64,000 bases of DNA from Cranoglanis bouderius (GCA_023630585.1 CM042539.1:21884755-21948754), one strand, 5' to 3'. Positions 38,328 through 50,390 are shown, counted from the stretch's first letter. The notes: generated by a model from the letters alone, not told the origin. Program-made: numbers and translations.

Positions 38328-39465
38328 GCTCCAGCTGAAGACCCAACAGGAGGTCTCCCCAGCGGAGCGCCACCTGGAGGTTAACGTGGCAACCTCCAGC
38401 CCCGAGCTCTAGCCGGAGACCCAGCAGGAAGTCTCCTCAGCAGAGCTGCCCCTGGAGGTTAACGTGGCAACCTCCAGCCCCGAGCTCCAGCAGGAGGCCC
38501 AGCAGGAGGTCTCTCCAGAGGAGTGCCCTCTGGAGGTTAACGTGGCAACCTTCAGCACCGAGCTCCAGCCGGAGACCCAGCAGGTGATCTTCCCAGTGGA
38601 GCGCCACCTGGAGGTTAATGTGGCAACCTCCAGCCCCAAGCTCCAGCTGGAGGCCCAGCAGGAGGTCTCCTCAGTGGAGCTGCCCCTGGAGGTTAACGTG
38701 GCAACCTCCAGCCCCGAGCTCCAGCAGGAGGCCCAGCAGGAGGTCTTCCCAGAGGAGTGCCCTCTGGAGGTTAACGTGGCAACCTTCAGCCCCGAGCTCC
38801 AGCCGGAGACCCAGCAGGAGGTCTCCCCAGCGGAGCGCCACCTGAAGGTTAACGTGGCAACCTCCAGCCCCAAGCTCCAGCCGGAGGCCCAGCAGGAGGT
38901 CTCCTCAGCGGAGCTGCCCCTGGAGATTAACGTGGCAAACTCCAGCCCCGAGCTCCAGCAGGAGGCCCAGCAGGAGGTCTCCCCAGAGGAGTGCCCTCTG
39001 GAGGTTAACGTTACAACCTTCATCCCCGAGCTCCAGCCGGAGACCCAGCAGGAGGTCTCCCCAGAGGAGTGCCCTCTGGAGGTTAACGTGGCAACCTTCA
39101 GCCCCGAGCTCCAGCCGGAGACCCAGCAGGAGGTCTCCCCAGCGGAGCGCCACCTGAAGGTTAATGTGGCAACCTCCAGCCCTGAGCTCCAGCCAGAGAC
39201 CCAACAGGAGGTCTCCCCAGTGGAGCGCCCTCTGGAGGTCCACAAGGAGACCTCCACTCCTGTCCTGCTCATGTCAGAGGTCCACAGGATGACCTCCTCC
39301 AAAGCCAAGTCCATGTCAGAGGTCCACGGGATGACCTCCTCCGAATCCAAGTCCATGTCAGAGGTCCACGGGATGACCTCCTCCGAATCCAAGTCCATGT
39401 CAGAGGTCCACGGGATGACCTCCTCCAAAGCCAAGTCCATATCTCAGTCCAGATCCATACCCTAA
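38328..39465 (+). pseudogene. 78-bp/26-residue higher-order repeat array with open frame
   Basis: An open frame from 38464 to a TAA at 39463-39465 (333 codons) continues upstream in frame through a TAG at 38410-38412. It consists of 26-residue units (78 bp), each a dimer of 13 residues such as ELQPETQQEVSPA plus ERHLKVNVATSSP. Three unit types recur in order (EECPLEVNVATFS, ERHLKVNVATSSP, ELPLEVNVATSSP), giving a 234-bp higher-order period with one irregular step near 39015-39095. From about 39275 a different 42-bp unit (MSEVHGMTSSESKS) occurs four times and the frame then ends. The repeat is homologous to the array at 23690-24420. No promoter, ATG context or splice context supports a host gene. 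Confidence 0.6.
39275..39445 (+). repeat. 42-bp tandem repeat, four copies
   Basis: The unit starts TCAGAGGTCCAC and encodes 14 residues of MSEVHGMTSSESKS type. It closes the larger array and keeps the same frame. Confidence 0.85.
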
Positions 39466-40289
39466 TCCAGAGTCCTGTTCCAGTCCATGAATGGTGTTCA
39501 TCCTTCCAAAACAGTTCCAGAAACCTGTAGAATCTACAGCAAGGTGCACTGAAGCTGTTCTGGTTCTTGCACTGGCTGAACACATTACTAATTGTTTTTT
39601 CCTTTAATTTGTCACCTGTAACCTTCATGTGATAGGGAGACAGATATACTTTACAAAGTCAAGTGTACTTTCAAGTCACTCTGTAGCTTCAAAGGCAATA
39701 CAGTCAAAAATAAGCACATGGCTAGTGTACTATTTTTTTTTTTTCGTAAAAAATGGATAGTGTATAAATATTAGCATATTATAATGTATGGTACTTAGTT
39801 AATCCACTTATAGTGTGCTTTAAAATGAAAGAAGGTGTACAGTATTTTCATAAAGGAGTTTTCTTTGGTATTATGCACAACTTGATCAGGATTCAGTTCG
39901 TTCATGCATCTGTAATGAGAATCTAAATTACCTGCCAATCTAAAATGAGTAAAAATGTCTAGGAAAGGATTAATAATCTTTTATTTCTTCTATTGTGATC
40001 TCATAATGAGAAATATTTGATTTTGCCTATATGTAATATATTTTCATTTGCTAAAGATGTCCTTTTTTGCTGTGAATGTGAAATGAATGCATTGCATTGA
40101 GGTTTGCCTACATCAAATCACACCATTTGCATTTGCTTAAAATGTCCGGTCATTTATGCTACAATGTCTTGTGTAACGTGGAATCAGGACATTCCTCCTC
40201 GCCACCACAACCCGGGTGGGTGTGCATGTCTATGTTTTGTCAAGTATTTATCTGCTAATAACTTGATCACAGCAATAGCTCAGATTAGG

Positions 40290-40365
40290 ACACACAGACA
40301 CACACACAGACACACACACAGACACACACACACACACACAGACACACACACACACACACACACAC
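40290..40365 (+). repeat. CA/CAGA compound microsatellite
   Basis: CA repeats with regular GACACACACA interruptions. Confidence 0.95.
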
Positions 40366-40530
40366 TAATGATAAGGCACTTGCACTCAGGGGATGTCATC
40401 AGAATCTGCTTGAGGCTGTAAACAAGAAAAAATCAATTTGTCCTGATCTCCAATCTGAATGCTAAATCTGACCACACATCCAAAGTCCCAAACTGAATCA
40501 CAAATACTGACCCTCTGAGTGTGTGCACTT

Positions 40531-40537
<7 letters not shown>

Positions 40538-40575
<38 letters not shown>
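40538..40575 (+). repeat. TG microsatellite
   Basis: Perfect TG run. Confidence 0.95.
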
Positions 40576-40578
<3 letters not shown>

Positions 40579-40878
40579 CCCTGAGGGTATGTGTGTGTCT
40601 TATCCCTATGGAAAAAATATGATTTGTATAGGTGGGCTTGACTGCTTGCCTGAGGCAAAACATAGCTGAACAGCAGCAAGAACACAAGTGAAGATTTTCA
40701 CTCTTTGGTCACATAATACACAAACAAACAGACAGACACAAACACCACTCGCTGGAGACTTGAGCAATGTGCTCAGTGTAATCCTTTTGGCTTTTGCTAC
40801 ACAGATCTGAAACCTGAGACCTGTGCCGGGCCATATTTGCTCAGTGATTCAATTTAATCAGCTGCATGTGTGCGTGCA

Positions 40879-40879
<1 letters not shown>

Positions 40880-40954
<75 letters not shown>

Positions 40955-40994
40955 TGTGTGTGTGTGTGTGTGTGTGGGCGCACGGGTGAGACGC

Positions 40995-41058
<64 letters not shown>
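40880..41058 (+). repeat. Long TG array in two blocks
   Basis: Two TG runs separated by GGGCGCACGGGTGAGACGCT; about 180 bases in total, capable of Z-DNA. Confidence 0.95.
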
Positions 41059-41059
<1 letters not shown>

Positions 41060-41408
41060 TTCTTCTAGCAAGGCTTCTAGGTTACTCTTTTTGGTTGCCT
41101 TTAGTCCATAAATATATATCAAAGTAATAAATAATCAAATTTGGTTTCAAATGATGCCATAACTCAATATATATATACACACCCTCTCTCTCTTTTCAAA
41201 ATATTTCTCTCAGTAAATAATCTCATCAGTTTGGTTACTCTCGGAATATTGTGTTTGACATTATACATAAATCCTGCATCATTTTATATGTGCAATTTGT
41301 ATGTAGAGATTATCTTATTAGGTACACCTACCATATGGATATCTATTTACTGAATTTAGCCCATCTGTTGCTATGCTGATGAAGGGCTAAAGATGAGCTT
41401 TAGTCTCT

Positions 41409-41697
41409 AACTGTGTATAATGCATGAAGAAGTTTGTTGGTTCTAATGAAGCATCAAGTATATGAACGTATATGCAATGTTTAAAAAGTAAGTGCCTGGT
41501 ACACTTGTATTGGTGGCTCTCACACTCTCCAATATGATTACCATCAAAACATTGGGTAGTGTGTGAGACACCAGACCACACACTACCCGTGTACTACCAG
41601 GCACTTTTACCAGGCTTTTTAAACACTACATATACATTCATAAACTTGATGCTTCATTAGAGCCAACAAACTTGTTCATGCATAGTTATGCATAGTT
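41409..41697. mobile_element. Foldback (long inverted repeat) element
   Basis: TGCATGAAGAAGTTTGTTGG at 41421 and its near-inverse ending at 41682 begin arms of about 80-100 bases with few mismatches. The arms include GCATCAAGT-like, GTTTAAAAAG and GTGCCTGGTA blocks. In the centre a second palindrome (GGGTAGTGTGTG with an 11-base loop and exact inverse) is nested. No coding capacity. Confidence 0.85.
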
Positions 41698-41701
41698 CAT
41701 A

Positions 41702-41863
41702 CAGTGGGGGAAAAAAGTATTTGATCCCCTGCTGATTTTGTACGTTTGCCCACTGACAAAGAACTGATCAGTCTATAATTTTAATGGTAGGTGTATTTTA
41801 ACAGTGAGAGACAGAATAACAACAAAAAAAATCCAGAAAAGCGCATTTCAAAAAAGTTATGAA
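41702..41863 (+). mobile_element. Terminal fragment of another Tc1-like family
   Basis: Begins ACAGTGGGGGAAAAAAGTAT then TTGATCCCCTGCTGATTTTG, the well-known end of a fish Tc1 family, and continues to AATCCAGAAAAGCGCATTTC. The rest of the element is missing; a tRNA-like SINE head follows directly. Confidence 0.8.
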
Positions 41864-41865
41864 TC

Positions 41866-41926
41866 AAACCCACAAACCTGGAGATGCAAGGCAAACGTGC
41901 TAACCACTAAGCCACCATGCCCCTGC
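41866..41926 (-). mobile_element. tRNA-like SINE head (type B), truncated
   Basis: Read on the minus strand it has GGTGGCTTAGTGGTTAGCA (A box) and GTGGGTTTGATTC (B box), the head of the same SINE group as 53011-53280. Body and tail are absent. Confidence 0.65.
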
Positions 41927-42908
41927 TGACAACATCCCATTCAAATGATTGCTTGTCATGCCAGTGTTGTGTATTATCCGTCATCCTCCTGAAAATGTGA
42001 AAGTACCAAATACCAAAAACACAGTGTGTACAAATTACAGACCATGGATAGTTCATATTGTTCCACCCCTTAAGTGACCCTCCAAATTACCATCCGGCGC
42101 TTATAAACAAACAAGAAAAGTCATTCAATATTTATTGGATGTATTTTTAAACAAACAACAAGCATCAGTCTCCTAATGACAGCTGATCTTCTGCTGTCTT
42201 CTTTGTAATTATATGTAATTAACCCAGTTTAATCAGTGAATTCATTACATTGATGTGTGATAATAATACATGACAATGCCATCAATGCAGATTTCACAAA
42301 CTCTCTTTAGATGTAGAATTACACACATGTGTGTAATTCTCACCCGCTGCGCTCTCAACAGTCTCACACACACCTACACACTCTACAATTACAGTACACA
42401 TCAGCTGTGTTTCAGGAATACAGTGTAAGGATTGTGTACGTGTGGATGAGTGTATGTGCGCCTGGTCCAATCTGATCAGCATAATGAGAGAAGTATATTT
42501 AAAAAAGCAGGTAATTATTTTTGCTATCTTCTCATCACATCTCTCTCACTCTGCTTGTCTGCTTAAGGAGGAATAGTTTTGAATAAACAGAATTTAATAT
42601 TATAATAAAGATGCAAATATGTTAAACAGTGGCAACTTAGTCGGGTTAAACTAAGCTGTAATTTGCTTCTGTATGTTTCTGGTGTTTATTAAAAGTGAAA
42701 TATTCATAAATGACTTTCTTCCTCTCTTTCCTTTTCGAAATATATTTCTGTTTTGGGGCTTAACCAACTACAATTTTGTGCCTGACTGTTTTACTTTAAA
42801 ATTCTTTCATCATGTTAATACTTTCAATTTGGTTAACAGTTTCCTACATTACCCACATTACCCACAGTGCCATTAGCTGATACTCATGCCAGTAGGTTTT
42901 AGCTCTAG

Positions 42909-43103
42909 TTGGTGGTGGTAGCACAGTAATTAAGATGCTGGCCTTCTGATCAGAAGGTTGTGAGGTCAAATCCCAGCATCACCAAGCTGCCCCTGCTGGG
43001 CCCCTGAGTAAGGCCATTAATCCTCAACTGCTCAGTTGAATAAACAAGATAAATGTAAGTTGCTCTGGAAAAGGGCATCTGTCAAATGCCGTAAATGGCA
43101 ATG
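42909..43103 (+). mobile_element. tRNA-derived SINE (type A), diverged copy
   Basis: The head has TAGCACAGTAATTAAG and a B-box-like GGTCAAATCCC. The body includes AAGCTGCCCCTGCTGGGCCC, and the tail reads TTGCTCTGGAAAAGG then TCTGTCAAATGCCGTAAATG. This is the same family as 1413-1585 in the opposite orientation. Confidence 0.8.
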
Positions 43104-44086
43104 CAGCAGTGCTTTATTCCTTTAGGCTGTCCAGCTTCCTCGTTTTCATTTCTCGTACACTCTGCACAAACAGATCAGCTTCCAAAGCTTCAACTTTCAT
43201 GCTAATACCATGCCATCTTGTAGCGTGCTAACTAGCCGAGCCCATAACTCATTGCATTCTGGAACTTTGAGTCCAATCTTTGCTGTCTCCACTATTAATA
43301 TGTTGGATTTCTAATTTATATGAATGAATGTTGGTGAAAAATGTTGAGTGACAAAATAAGCCCCAACCAACAAATTAGCACCAGAATCGCTATGTGTTTC
43401 ATCGTGTAGTTTCACGTTTGCTTGCCAGCTTTGCCATACGTATTACATCATCTATATTATCATCACTCTTATGTCAACCTATGATTTCCATTTACATCAA
43501 ATTATAATTCTTTAGCTCAGCCCTGTTTGCCATTTACCTTAAGCACCCCCAACCTACCCTGAATTTAACCCTTTATACTTTATACTTGTACACAAATATG
43601 ATCTGATCAGATCTGATAAATGGACACACTCGGATATCAACTATTTTTCAGACTGCAAACTTAGTTGAAATGTGCGCATGGTGTTTCAATGCATATAACT
43701 TTGCACCCAACTGAATAAACTATTTATTTACATTAATACAAATGAACATGTATGAACATAAACCACACCCCAACACAAATAGCAGTTGATATGCCCCTGT
43801 TTCATTCCTCTATGCTCTAAAATCTCTACACGCAACTTCCCATGCAGAGAGGGAGCTAGCAGGCTACCTAATTTACTTCAGAAAATCAGAGGCAGAATGG
43901 TGGTTCATTAGCAGGACCGATGATCCATCTGCTTCTTATGAGGTGAATTTAAATTGTTCCGCACTCACTAAAGATGTTGAAGCCTTCTCTCAAAGACAGG
44001 TGACCAATTAAAAGAGAAAATCGACATAAAGTACCTTAGTAAGGTGGTAGACAACCACAACCACCTGGAATTGTATTGGTGATATG

Positions 44087-44940
44087 AGCACCATTCTTCC
44101 AAAAGATTTTCCATCAGTTGGTGTGTTGATGATGATGGTGAAGAGTACTGCGGCTTCAAAATCTACTTGGGGTTGGGACTTGGTGACTGTGAAGGACATA
44201 GTATATGATTTACATCACTGGTCACCAGCCCTGTTCCTGGAGATCTACCTTCCTGAAGACTTTAGCTCCAACCATAATTGTGCTCACCTGACCATCTAAT
44301 CATTGCTTTAATAAGTTCTTGATCTACTGTTCAGTTTTATTGCATGATCTCTGTGTCTCAACTGTGAAGGTCTCTAGTCTGTGTCAGGATGTCTTTGTAC
44401 AAGAACAGATAGAGTTGTTTTTCTCTAGCTAATCGCCCTCGTCCCTTCGCTCTGGCTCCTTCTCCTCTTATCTGTTCCCGTGTACGCAACAGATGTTCTG
44501 ACTCTAACTGTGACGTGTTCTTTATCAATATTTCTTGTCTGTATATATGCTATGCTTTCTGTATCATTAAACTAAGAAGCACTGAACTCTGTGTGTCTGT
44601 GTAAACTTCTTCCTGAATTCAGACGAGGGGAAATCAGCCAGAGAAGTGTTCAAATTCTGGTTCTGTGACTGGTATTGGATAGGATCTTAACATATTCTAA
44701 ACCAGATGTGTTAGATTTTGGTAGGAGATGAAACCTGCAAGAAGGTAGATCTCAAGGAAGAGGGTTGGTGACCACTGATTTACATCATTTTCACACTCCC
44801 CAAACCATTCAATGAGCTCTCGTACAATGTAATTGGGGGCAGAGTCATCCTGGAAGAGACTACTCCCATCAGGATAGAAATGTATCACAGGATAAAGTGA
44901 ACTTTGTGCTGATTTACACTGACATTTCACGACACTTCTA
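44087..44940 (-). mobile_element. Tc1-like fragment split by the hAT insertion
   Basis: The two parts (44087-44215 and 44778-44940) join into one Tc1-type transposase text on the minus strand, with PDGSSLFQDDSAPNY near 44870, a second-Asp DDE block, and an EWFGECENDVN block. ATGGTGAAGAGTACTGCGG and TTGGTGACTGTGAAGGACAT lie in the left part. The frame is broken. Confidence 0.7.
44216..44777. mobile_element. hAT-type non-autonomous transposon with 8-bp TSD ATTTACAT
   Basis: The ends are CACTGGTCACCAGCCCTGTT and TTGGTGACCACTG, inverted repeats that extend about 38 bases (both contain GAGATCTACCTTC on their own strand). ATTTACAT occurs on both sides (44208-44215 and 44778-44785), the 8-bp duplication made by hAT transposases. 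It is inserted in a Tc1 fragment whose text continues across it. The inner part (about 44345-44660) has LTR-like text (TATATATGC, ATTAAAC, TTCTTCCTGAATTCAGAC) and may be a further retroelement remnant. Confidence 0.88.
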
Positions 44941-44999
44941 TCTGCTTACATCATCACACAGCATAATCCAGGCTCGTGCTGAAAATGGGGTCGCACCTA

Positions 45000-47010
45000 C
45001 CAACATATTTGTGGCCGTCCTGATGTTTGTGTAATCCTATGCCTTTCTGTTCTTGGTGGTTTTTAGATGAGCAGTGGTCACAGTCTGAAATTTTAATAAA
45101 GAATTTCTGACACTGCCAGAATGTCAGCTGTTTATGGTTGCAATGGCAATAAATGAGTCTTCAATCAATCTCAGCTTACAACCAAAGAATTATTTTTGTG
45201 ATTTTTGTCTGCAACTGTAAACCCAGCATAAAGGAACAGTGGATTCAAATCACTGTCAGCAAACTAAATGCCTCCTGCAGCATGCAAAATTCACTGGACC
45301 TGTTCACTGTAGGAGTCAAGCATTGAGCCCTGTACTGTTTTCTTGATGTACACCATTGACTTATGACTTATTGAGAATATGATGAAAGGTTAGTCATCAT
45401 GACTCAGGATGACCATATCAAATTTTTCCACATCTCAGCAGACCAGAGCGTATAGCTTTTTGCACAACTGAACTCTTAAATGTGCATTCATTTTTGTAAT
45501 CCGGGGATTATGCTCTCCTACCCTATAATATCCCTATGTAGTTGTGGACAGTCTGTTCTTTCTCACGCTGTCCTGCATTCATATTCTTAGCCACCTGAAG
45601 AACAGTTGCTCTTCTGTTTTTCCTTACATATTACAAATACAAGTTTTAACCATATTTACTTATGGTTTTCCCACAGCTCTAAATTCAGATGTCACTTTAG
45701 TCACTGTTCCTTTCAAACACGGCCTGTTGAGCAGTCTTTGTGACTGAAGCTCCTGCCATCTGTGCCCCAATAATGAACCCATAGTCACTTAGATATTTTT
45801 CTCTTACCAGCTTGATCCAAAATCTAGCATGAGTAAGATGTTAATTCCTTAAAGCCTAGTTCACGCTGCACAAATTTATCCCTGAATTCCCAGTTGCCGA
45901 CTAATTTTGGGGCTCTGACAAATCCCCCTTTAGCTCGGCAACTACTCACTGTGCTCACTCTTGTATGCCGGATCAGAGGCTCAGATATTTTCTAGCATGT
46001 TTGTTATTTTCAGCAATCAGTGAACCCTTTCTCTCACCAGTAGTGAGAACAGTGCTGAGAAACAGTCAATGAAGAGGAAATCTAATTATTCCTATTGTCA
46101 TTCCTGAAGCCAATTCAGCCATCTATGATTCCTGGCAGTTCACCATATAAAAGTAGAACTTTTTTGTATTGTACCTCTAGTTCTCTTTGCAGAACAGGCA
46201 ATCCTCGCTGCCTGTATCTCCCCTCTCTTATTGCTCTTTGTTTTCATACAAAATAGCGACAAGTCATGAGACAAAGTTCAATGGTAGACAGCACTCATGA
46301 GATTTGGAGATCAGACGCACTTTGGTTAAGTATATAAATATAAGTATGTTTTTTTTGCTGTTATTATGGATTTAAGTCAAGAAATTACTACTTAAATATT
46401 GCATGTGTAAATATACTGTAATTGCATTTGGTCTTATATTGTGTGGTGGGTGAGCTTGTCAATGGATACTTTTGTAATTCATAAAATTTCCATAAACCTT
46501 CTCCTTTACTTACAAATGCCTGAATCTATCCTAATCTATTCTGTTCGTGTATATCCATAGCTCTGCCTTTTCTATTCGTAGCCCTGCTTTTAAAGCTTAC
46601 CTTCCTGCTCATCTGATATGACCTGGCACTTATGCCACCACTACATATATTCTGTTTTATCTGGGCTTTGTCTGTCTGCCTGAAATGAATTCAACATGAC
46701 AGCAGAACATTCTTGAATTTCCCCCATCAGTCTGGTGGAAGGGGGAACAGTAATAAAATCATCTGCCTGTGTGAATATCATGTGTACCCGGGCATCAGGC
46801 CATATCCAAGCAAATATCCAAGAGAATTGAATGCTTAGTTTTATATTTATTCCATTATAATCCATCTGAATGGCTCTGCTGTGACTTTAATCAGAAACTG
46901 AAGTCATGTTTTACCTTACATTCACACTAGTGAGCAACAAAGTGATAGTGATAGATAGAACCATTCATTTTCTAGCTAGATGCACAATTTGGAGCCATGA
47001 TTCCAGCAAA
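45000..47010. other. Unique sequence, no gene seen
   Basis: Short frames only. CTAGTTCACGCTGCACAAAT near 45857 looks like a possible transposon end, without a partner. Confidence 0.4.
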
Positions 47011-47021
47011 AATGGCAAGCT

Positions 47022-47074
47022 ATAGTATAGTATAGTATAGTATAGTATAGTATAGTATAGTATAGTATAGTATA
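47022..47074 (+). repeat. TATAG pentanucleotide array
   Basis: About ten perfect TATAG units. Confidence 0.95.
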
Positions 47075-47082
47075 GACACAGG

Positions 47083-47300
47083 CTCACTAGAACTGGGCAG
47101 CTGAGAATTAGAAAAAGTCCAGGCGAGGTTTCGCCAATCTTCAACTATCCAGTTTAGGTGAACCTGTGCTCACTGTAGTCTCAGATTCCTGTTCCTGGCT
47201 GAAAGTAGTGGAACATGATGTGGTCTTCTGCTTTTCTAGCCCATCTGCCTCAAAGTTCAACAAGCTGTGTGTTCTGAGATGCTTTTCTGCTTACCATGGA
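47083..47300 (+). mobile_element. Dispersed teleost repeat, class unassigned
   Basis: Contains CAGGCGAGGTTTCGCCAATC, TGTAGTCTCAGATTCCTGTT, GTGGTCTTCTGC and TTCTGAGATGCTTTTCTGCT, text I recall from a repeat present in many fish genomes. It directly follows the TATAG array. Confidence 0.4.
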
Positions 47301-47859
47301 TGTTATTAATGGCAGGTCATTAACTTTGCTCTGCCCATTTATTGCCGTTTTTTGGCTTGTCAGATGTTGTTACTGTGATGTCCTAAAACCCAATGTGAAT
47401 ATATGTCTGTGTTTAAGTAATGGGCAAATTAAGGAAGCATCTGGAGGAAATTATTTTACAGTTTGAGTTTATTCAGTTGAAACATTTCGGAAAGGGTGTG
47501 GAAAGATTATAATTTTGAGGGGTTTTTGAACTGTTTTTTTTTTCCCCCAGCAAAAAAGCACTCACATGTGCACAGAGATGCACACAGACAGCACCATGAT
47601 CCATCTTAATTTAGCTGGTTCTGGGGCTCAGAAGCTCATCTAGTAAACAGACTTCTGCACTTCCCTATCATACACACACATTCATTTACTTGCTCAAAGG
47701 TCATGGTGTGGATTGAGACTTGGATCATCCGAGTAATAGTGCATTTGGATACATACACTCGGACATTCTAAATTAAGTTGGCCCACTAAAATCAAGTGAC
47801 CTAAACTCCATTTAACCCTCTTCCTCTTCTTCCGTGCCATTTGGCAGCACTTTTATGCC

Positions 47860-48530
47860 ATTAGCAATCATTTCCCGTAATAATAATGGCTTCGGAAAGT
47901 TCAGACAAACTGCTTTTAAACATCTGAAAAAGAAAACCTTCTCATGTTCACCACCACAAACAGATTGACTACGCTTCCTCTTCACTCTCTCTTTTGCTGA
48001 GTGCCATGTGAGACTTTCCCGTTCTTTCCCTCTCTGAGTGCATAATTAGCATAAGTGGGGGCAATTACTGGTGTCCACTCTCTCTAAAAAGCTTTAAAAA
48101 CCGCATTCATTTTTGGAGGCCTTTCCTTTCCTTTCCTTTCCTTTCCTCGGAGATTTAAGCTTTCTTTGTAAAGTGACTGGCAAGGTGTAGAGTAAAAGAA
48201 ATGCCCAGTGCATCCAAAAAGAGAGAGGGATTCATTAGCCTATTTGTACGATTAGCGTTCAGACACCATGTTAATGTCAGGACCTCAGCACAAAGACTTT
48301 CAGACAGGCGACCTCGGAGGACAGCTGTAGCCTGGAGCGGAATATTAAACGCCGCCTGCTCAGTTCTAGTGCAGATACAAAACAGCTGATCTCAGCACGG
48401 CTGTTATTGCTAAAACACTTACTGGAAACAGGGAGATGAACCTTATCAATTAGCACAAGTGAACAGAGTGAGCCAGTCAGACTCTCACTCTCCAGCTCAT
48501 TAAAAAGAATGGGAAATATACTTGAGGTAA
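47860..48530. promoter_or_regulatory. Candidate conserved non-coding element
   Basis: Unique sequence with GCCATTAGCAATCATTTCC, GCATAATTAGCATAAGTGG, GGCAATTACTGG and CAATTAGCACAAG, interrupted only by a short CCTTT array. An open frame inside (48201-48389) has no recognisable protein. The regulatory reading rests on composition alone. Confidence 0.35.
48119..48147 (+). repeat. CCTTT pentanucleotide array
   Basis: Five to six CCTTT units within a candidate conserved stretch. Confidence 0.9.
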
Positions 48531-48639
48531 ATGCTAGCCCAAGGCCACAGACGACACTATACTGGCTTTTACAAAAGTCCTGAACTGAACTGCAAGTTGT
48601 GAAAAAAGTTGAAGTGCTTTGTCATTTTTATAATTTCAC

Positions 48640-49110
48640 ATGTCATTAGTTATATCCAGATATTAAGCATTATTTCAACTTAATAACACATCATTTCAAG
48701 CTACCATATTTTGACTTAATAACATTTTTCAAAATATTAGGTCATTATTTTGGCTTAATAACACTTTATTTAAAGATATGTCATTATTCTGACTTCATAA
48801 CTTGTCTTTTTAAGATATTACTCCATTATTTATACTTAATCATCCATTAGTTCAAGATATGTCATTATTACAATATAATAACTCATTATAACGAGCTATA
48901 TCCTTATTGTGACCTAATAACTCAATATTTCACGAGATTGTTGTCATTTTGACTTATTTCGTTATTTCAATATGTCATTATTTCGACTTCGTAACCATTG
49001 TTTTAAGATAATATGTAGTCATTTAGACATAGTAAGTCATTGTTTCCACTTAATACCTGTTTATTTCATGATATTATGTTGTTATTTTGACATAACAATT
49101 TCCACACGTG
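48640..49110. repeat. Degenerate minisatellite (about 45-bp unit)
   Basis: Blocks of CATTATTT, TTTTGACTTAATAAC and TTTCAAGATAT recur at intervals of roughly 40-50 bases about ten times with heavy divergence. AT-rich, no coding. A following stretch (49110-49450) has several ACATGTGA-type words and CACATG/CATGTG pairs. Confidence 0.7.
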
Positions 49111-49682
49111 GTTTTTAGACAAATTACATGTTATGTTTCATACATTTTTCATATCTAGTGTCTATATTTGTTCATTTGTTTGTTTGATTGAGATTCATGT
49201 GTTTTTATTTTTCCACATTAGATTAATTTTTTTTGTTTACATTTGGGATTTTTATTTTCTCACATTACTTTCATATGTTCATTTTTCACATGTAGGTTAT
49301 AGGATTTTATTTTTTACATGTGATCACATATTATTCACACAATGTTACTTGAATTGAATTTTTACTTGAATTCAGATGTCAGGGCATATTATGGTTAAAT
49401 GCACCTTCACATGTTTTTCACCTGTGATTGCATATCACTCATATAATCACACATGAAAAACAAAAGAGCATGTAGAATTTATGTTTTTTTTTGTTTGTTT
49501 TTAACAGCAGCATCAGTTTAAGCTAAAATAGTCTACTTTTAGGATAATGTGTTAAATACGGTCATCCTTATTCCAGTTCATGGACTGGTGGCCATCTGGA
49601 CTAAAATTAATAAACTGTAAATAACGGATATAATAAAAAATAAATTGAAAAGTGCACCCTCTGTTGCACATATGAGGAAATA

Positions 49683-49684
<2 letters not shown>

Positions 49685-49722
<38 letters not shown>
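49685..49722 (+). repeat. TG microsatellite
   Basis: Perfect TG run. Confidence 0.95.
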
Positions 49723-49724
<2 letters not shown>

Positions 49725-50136
49725 TTGATAAAGAGACAAAGAATGAAGAGGAGCAATAGGAATTACAAAGGTATTTCCCAAGAGTACTATATCTATTTTA
49801 CAATCAGGTGCTCAACGTGTATTGTGTGTATTACGCCTACAGTCCTATATGTGCAGATTTGCAGCACTAGAGTAATAATTTTATGTATTGTACATTCATA
49901 ATATGCTTTCAATACACCATGATAAAATTCACACCAAGAACTTTCATGAAATGTATTACTATCCCGACTAGACATTCATGCCATGCTGTTTAGAAAGACT
50001 TAGCTTGGCTTCAGTAATTTAGGGTATAAAATCCATTACTGCAGTGGAACATGCAAAAATATTAATGAAGGACTAACAGGAGATGAGTGTGTGTGTAAAC
50101 TGTCATGCAATACTCTACTTAAGAAGCAGTTAGAGC

Positions 50137-50138
<2 letters not shown>

Positions 50139-50211
<73 letters not shown>
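50139..50211 (+). repeat. TG microsatellite
   Basis: Perfect TG run of about 73 bases. Confidence 0.95.
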
Positions 50212-50213
<2 letters not shown>

Positions 50214-50390
50214 CATGTGTGTGCATGTATTCATATTTGTTTCAGTCAAAGAGAACATGACACCCCGATTTAGGATGCAGCAAAACCCACATTTCACAAC
50301 AGCTGCTCTCAAATTACCCATCAAACTCGTCAGCAGACGGGCCAGCTCTGCCCCAGTCACCCTGCTAGGGCTGTCAATCCTGTGGGACTA

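Noticed and set aside
38409..39440. 343-codon minus-strand frame across the repeat array
   Set aside because: The unit is 78 bp, a multiple of three, so a stop-free unit yields open frames on both strands. The plus frame is the one homologous to the array at 23.7 kb.
48201..48389. 62-codon frame with basic residues
   Set aside because: No recognisable protein and no splice or promoter context. The block is better read as a candidate regulatory element.
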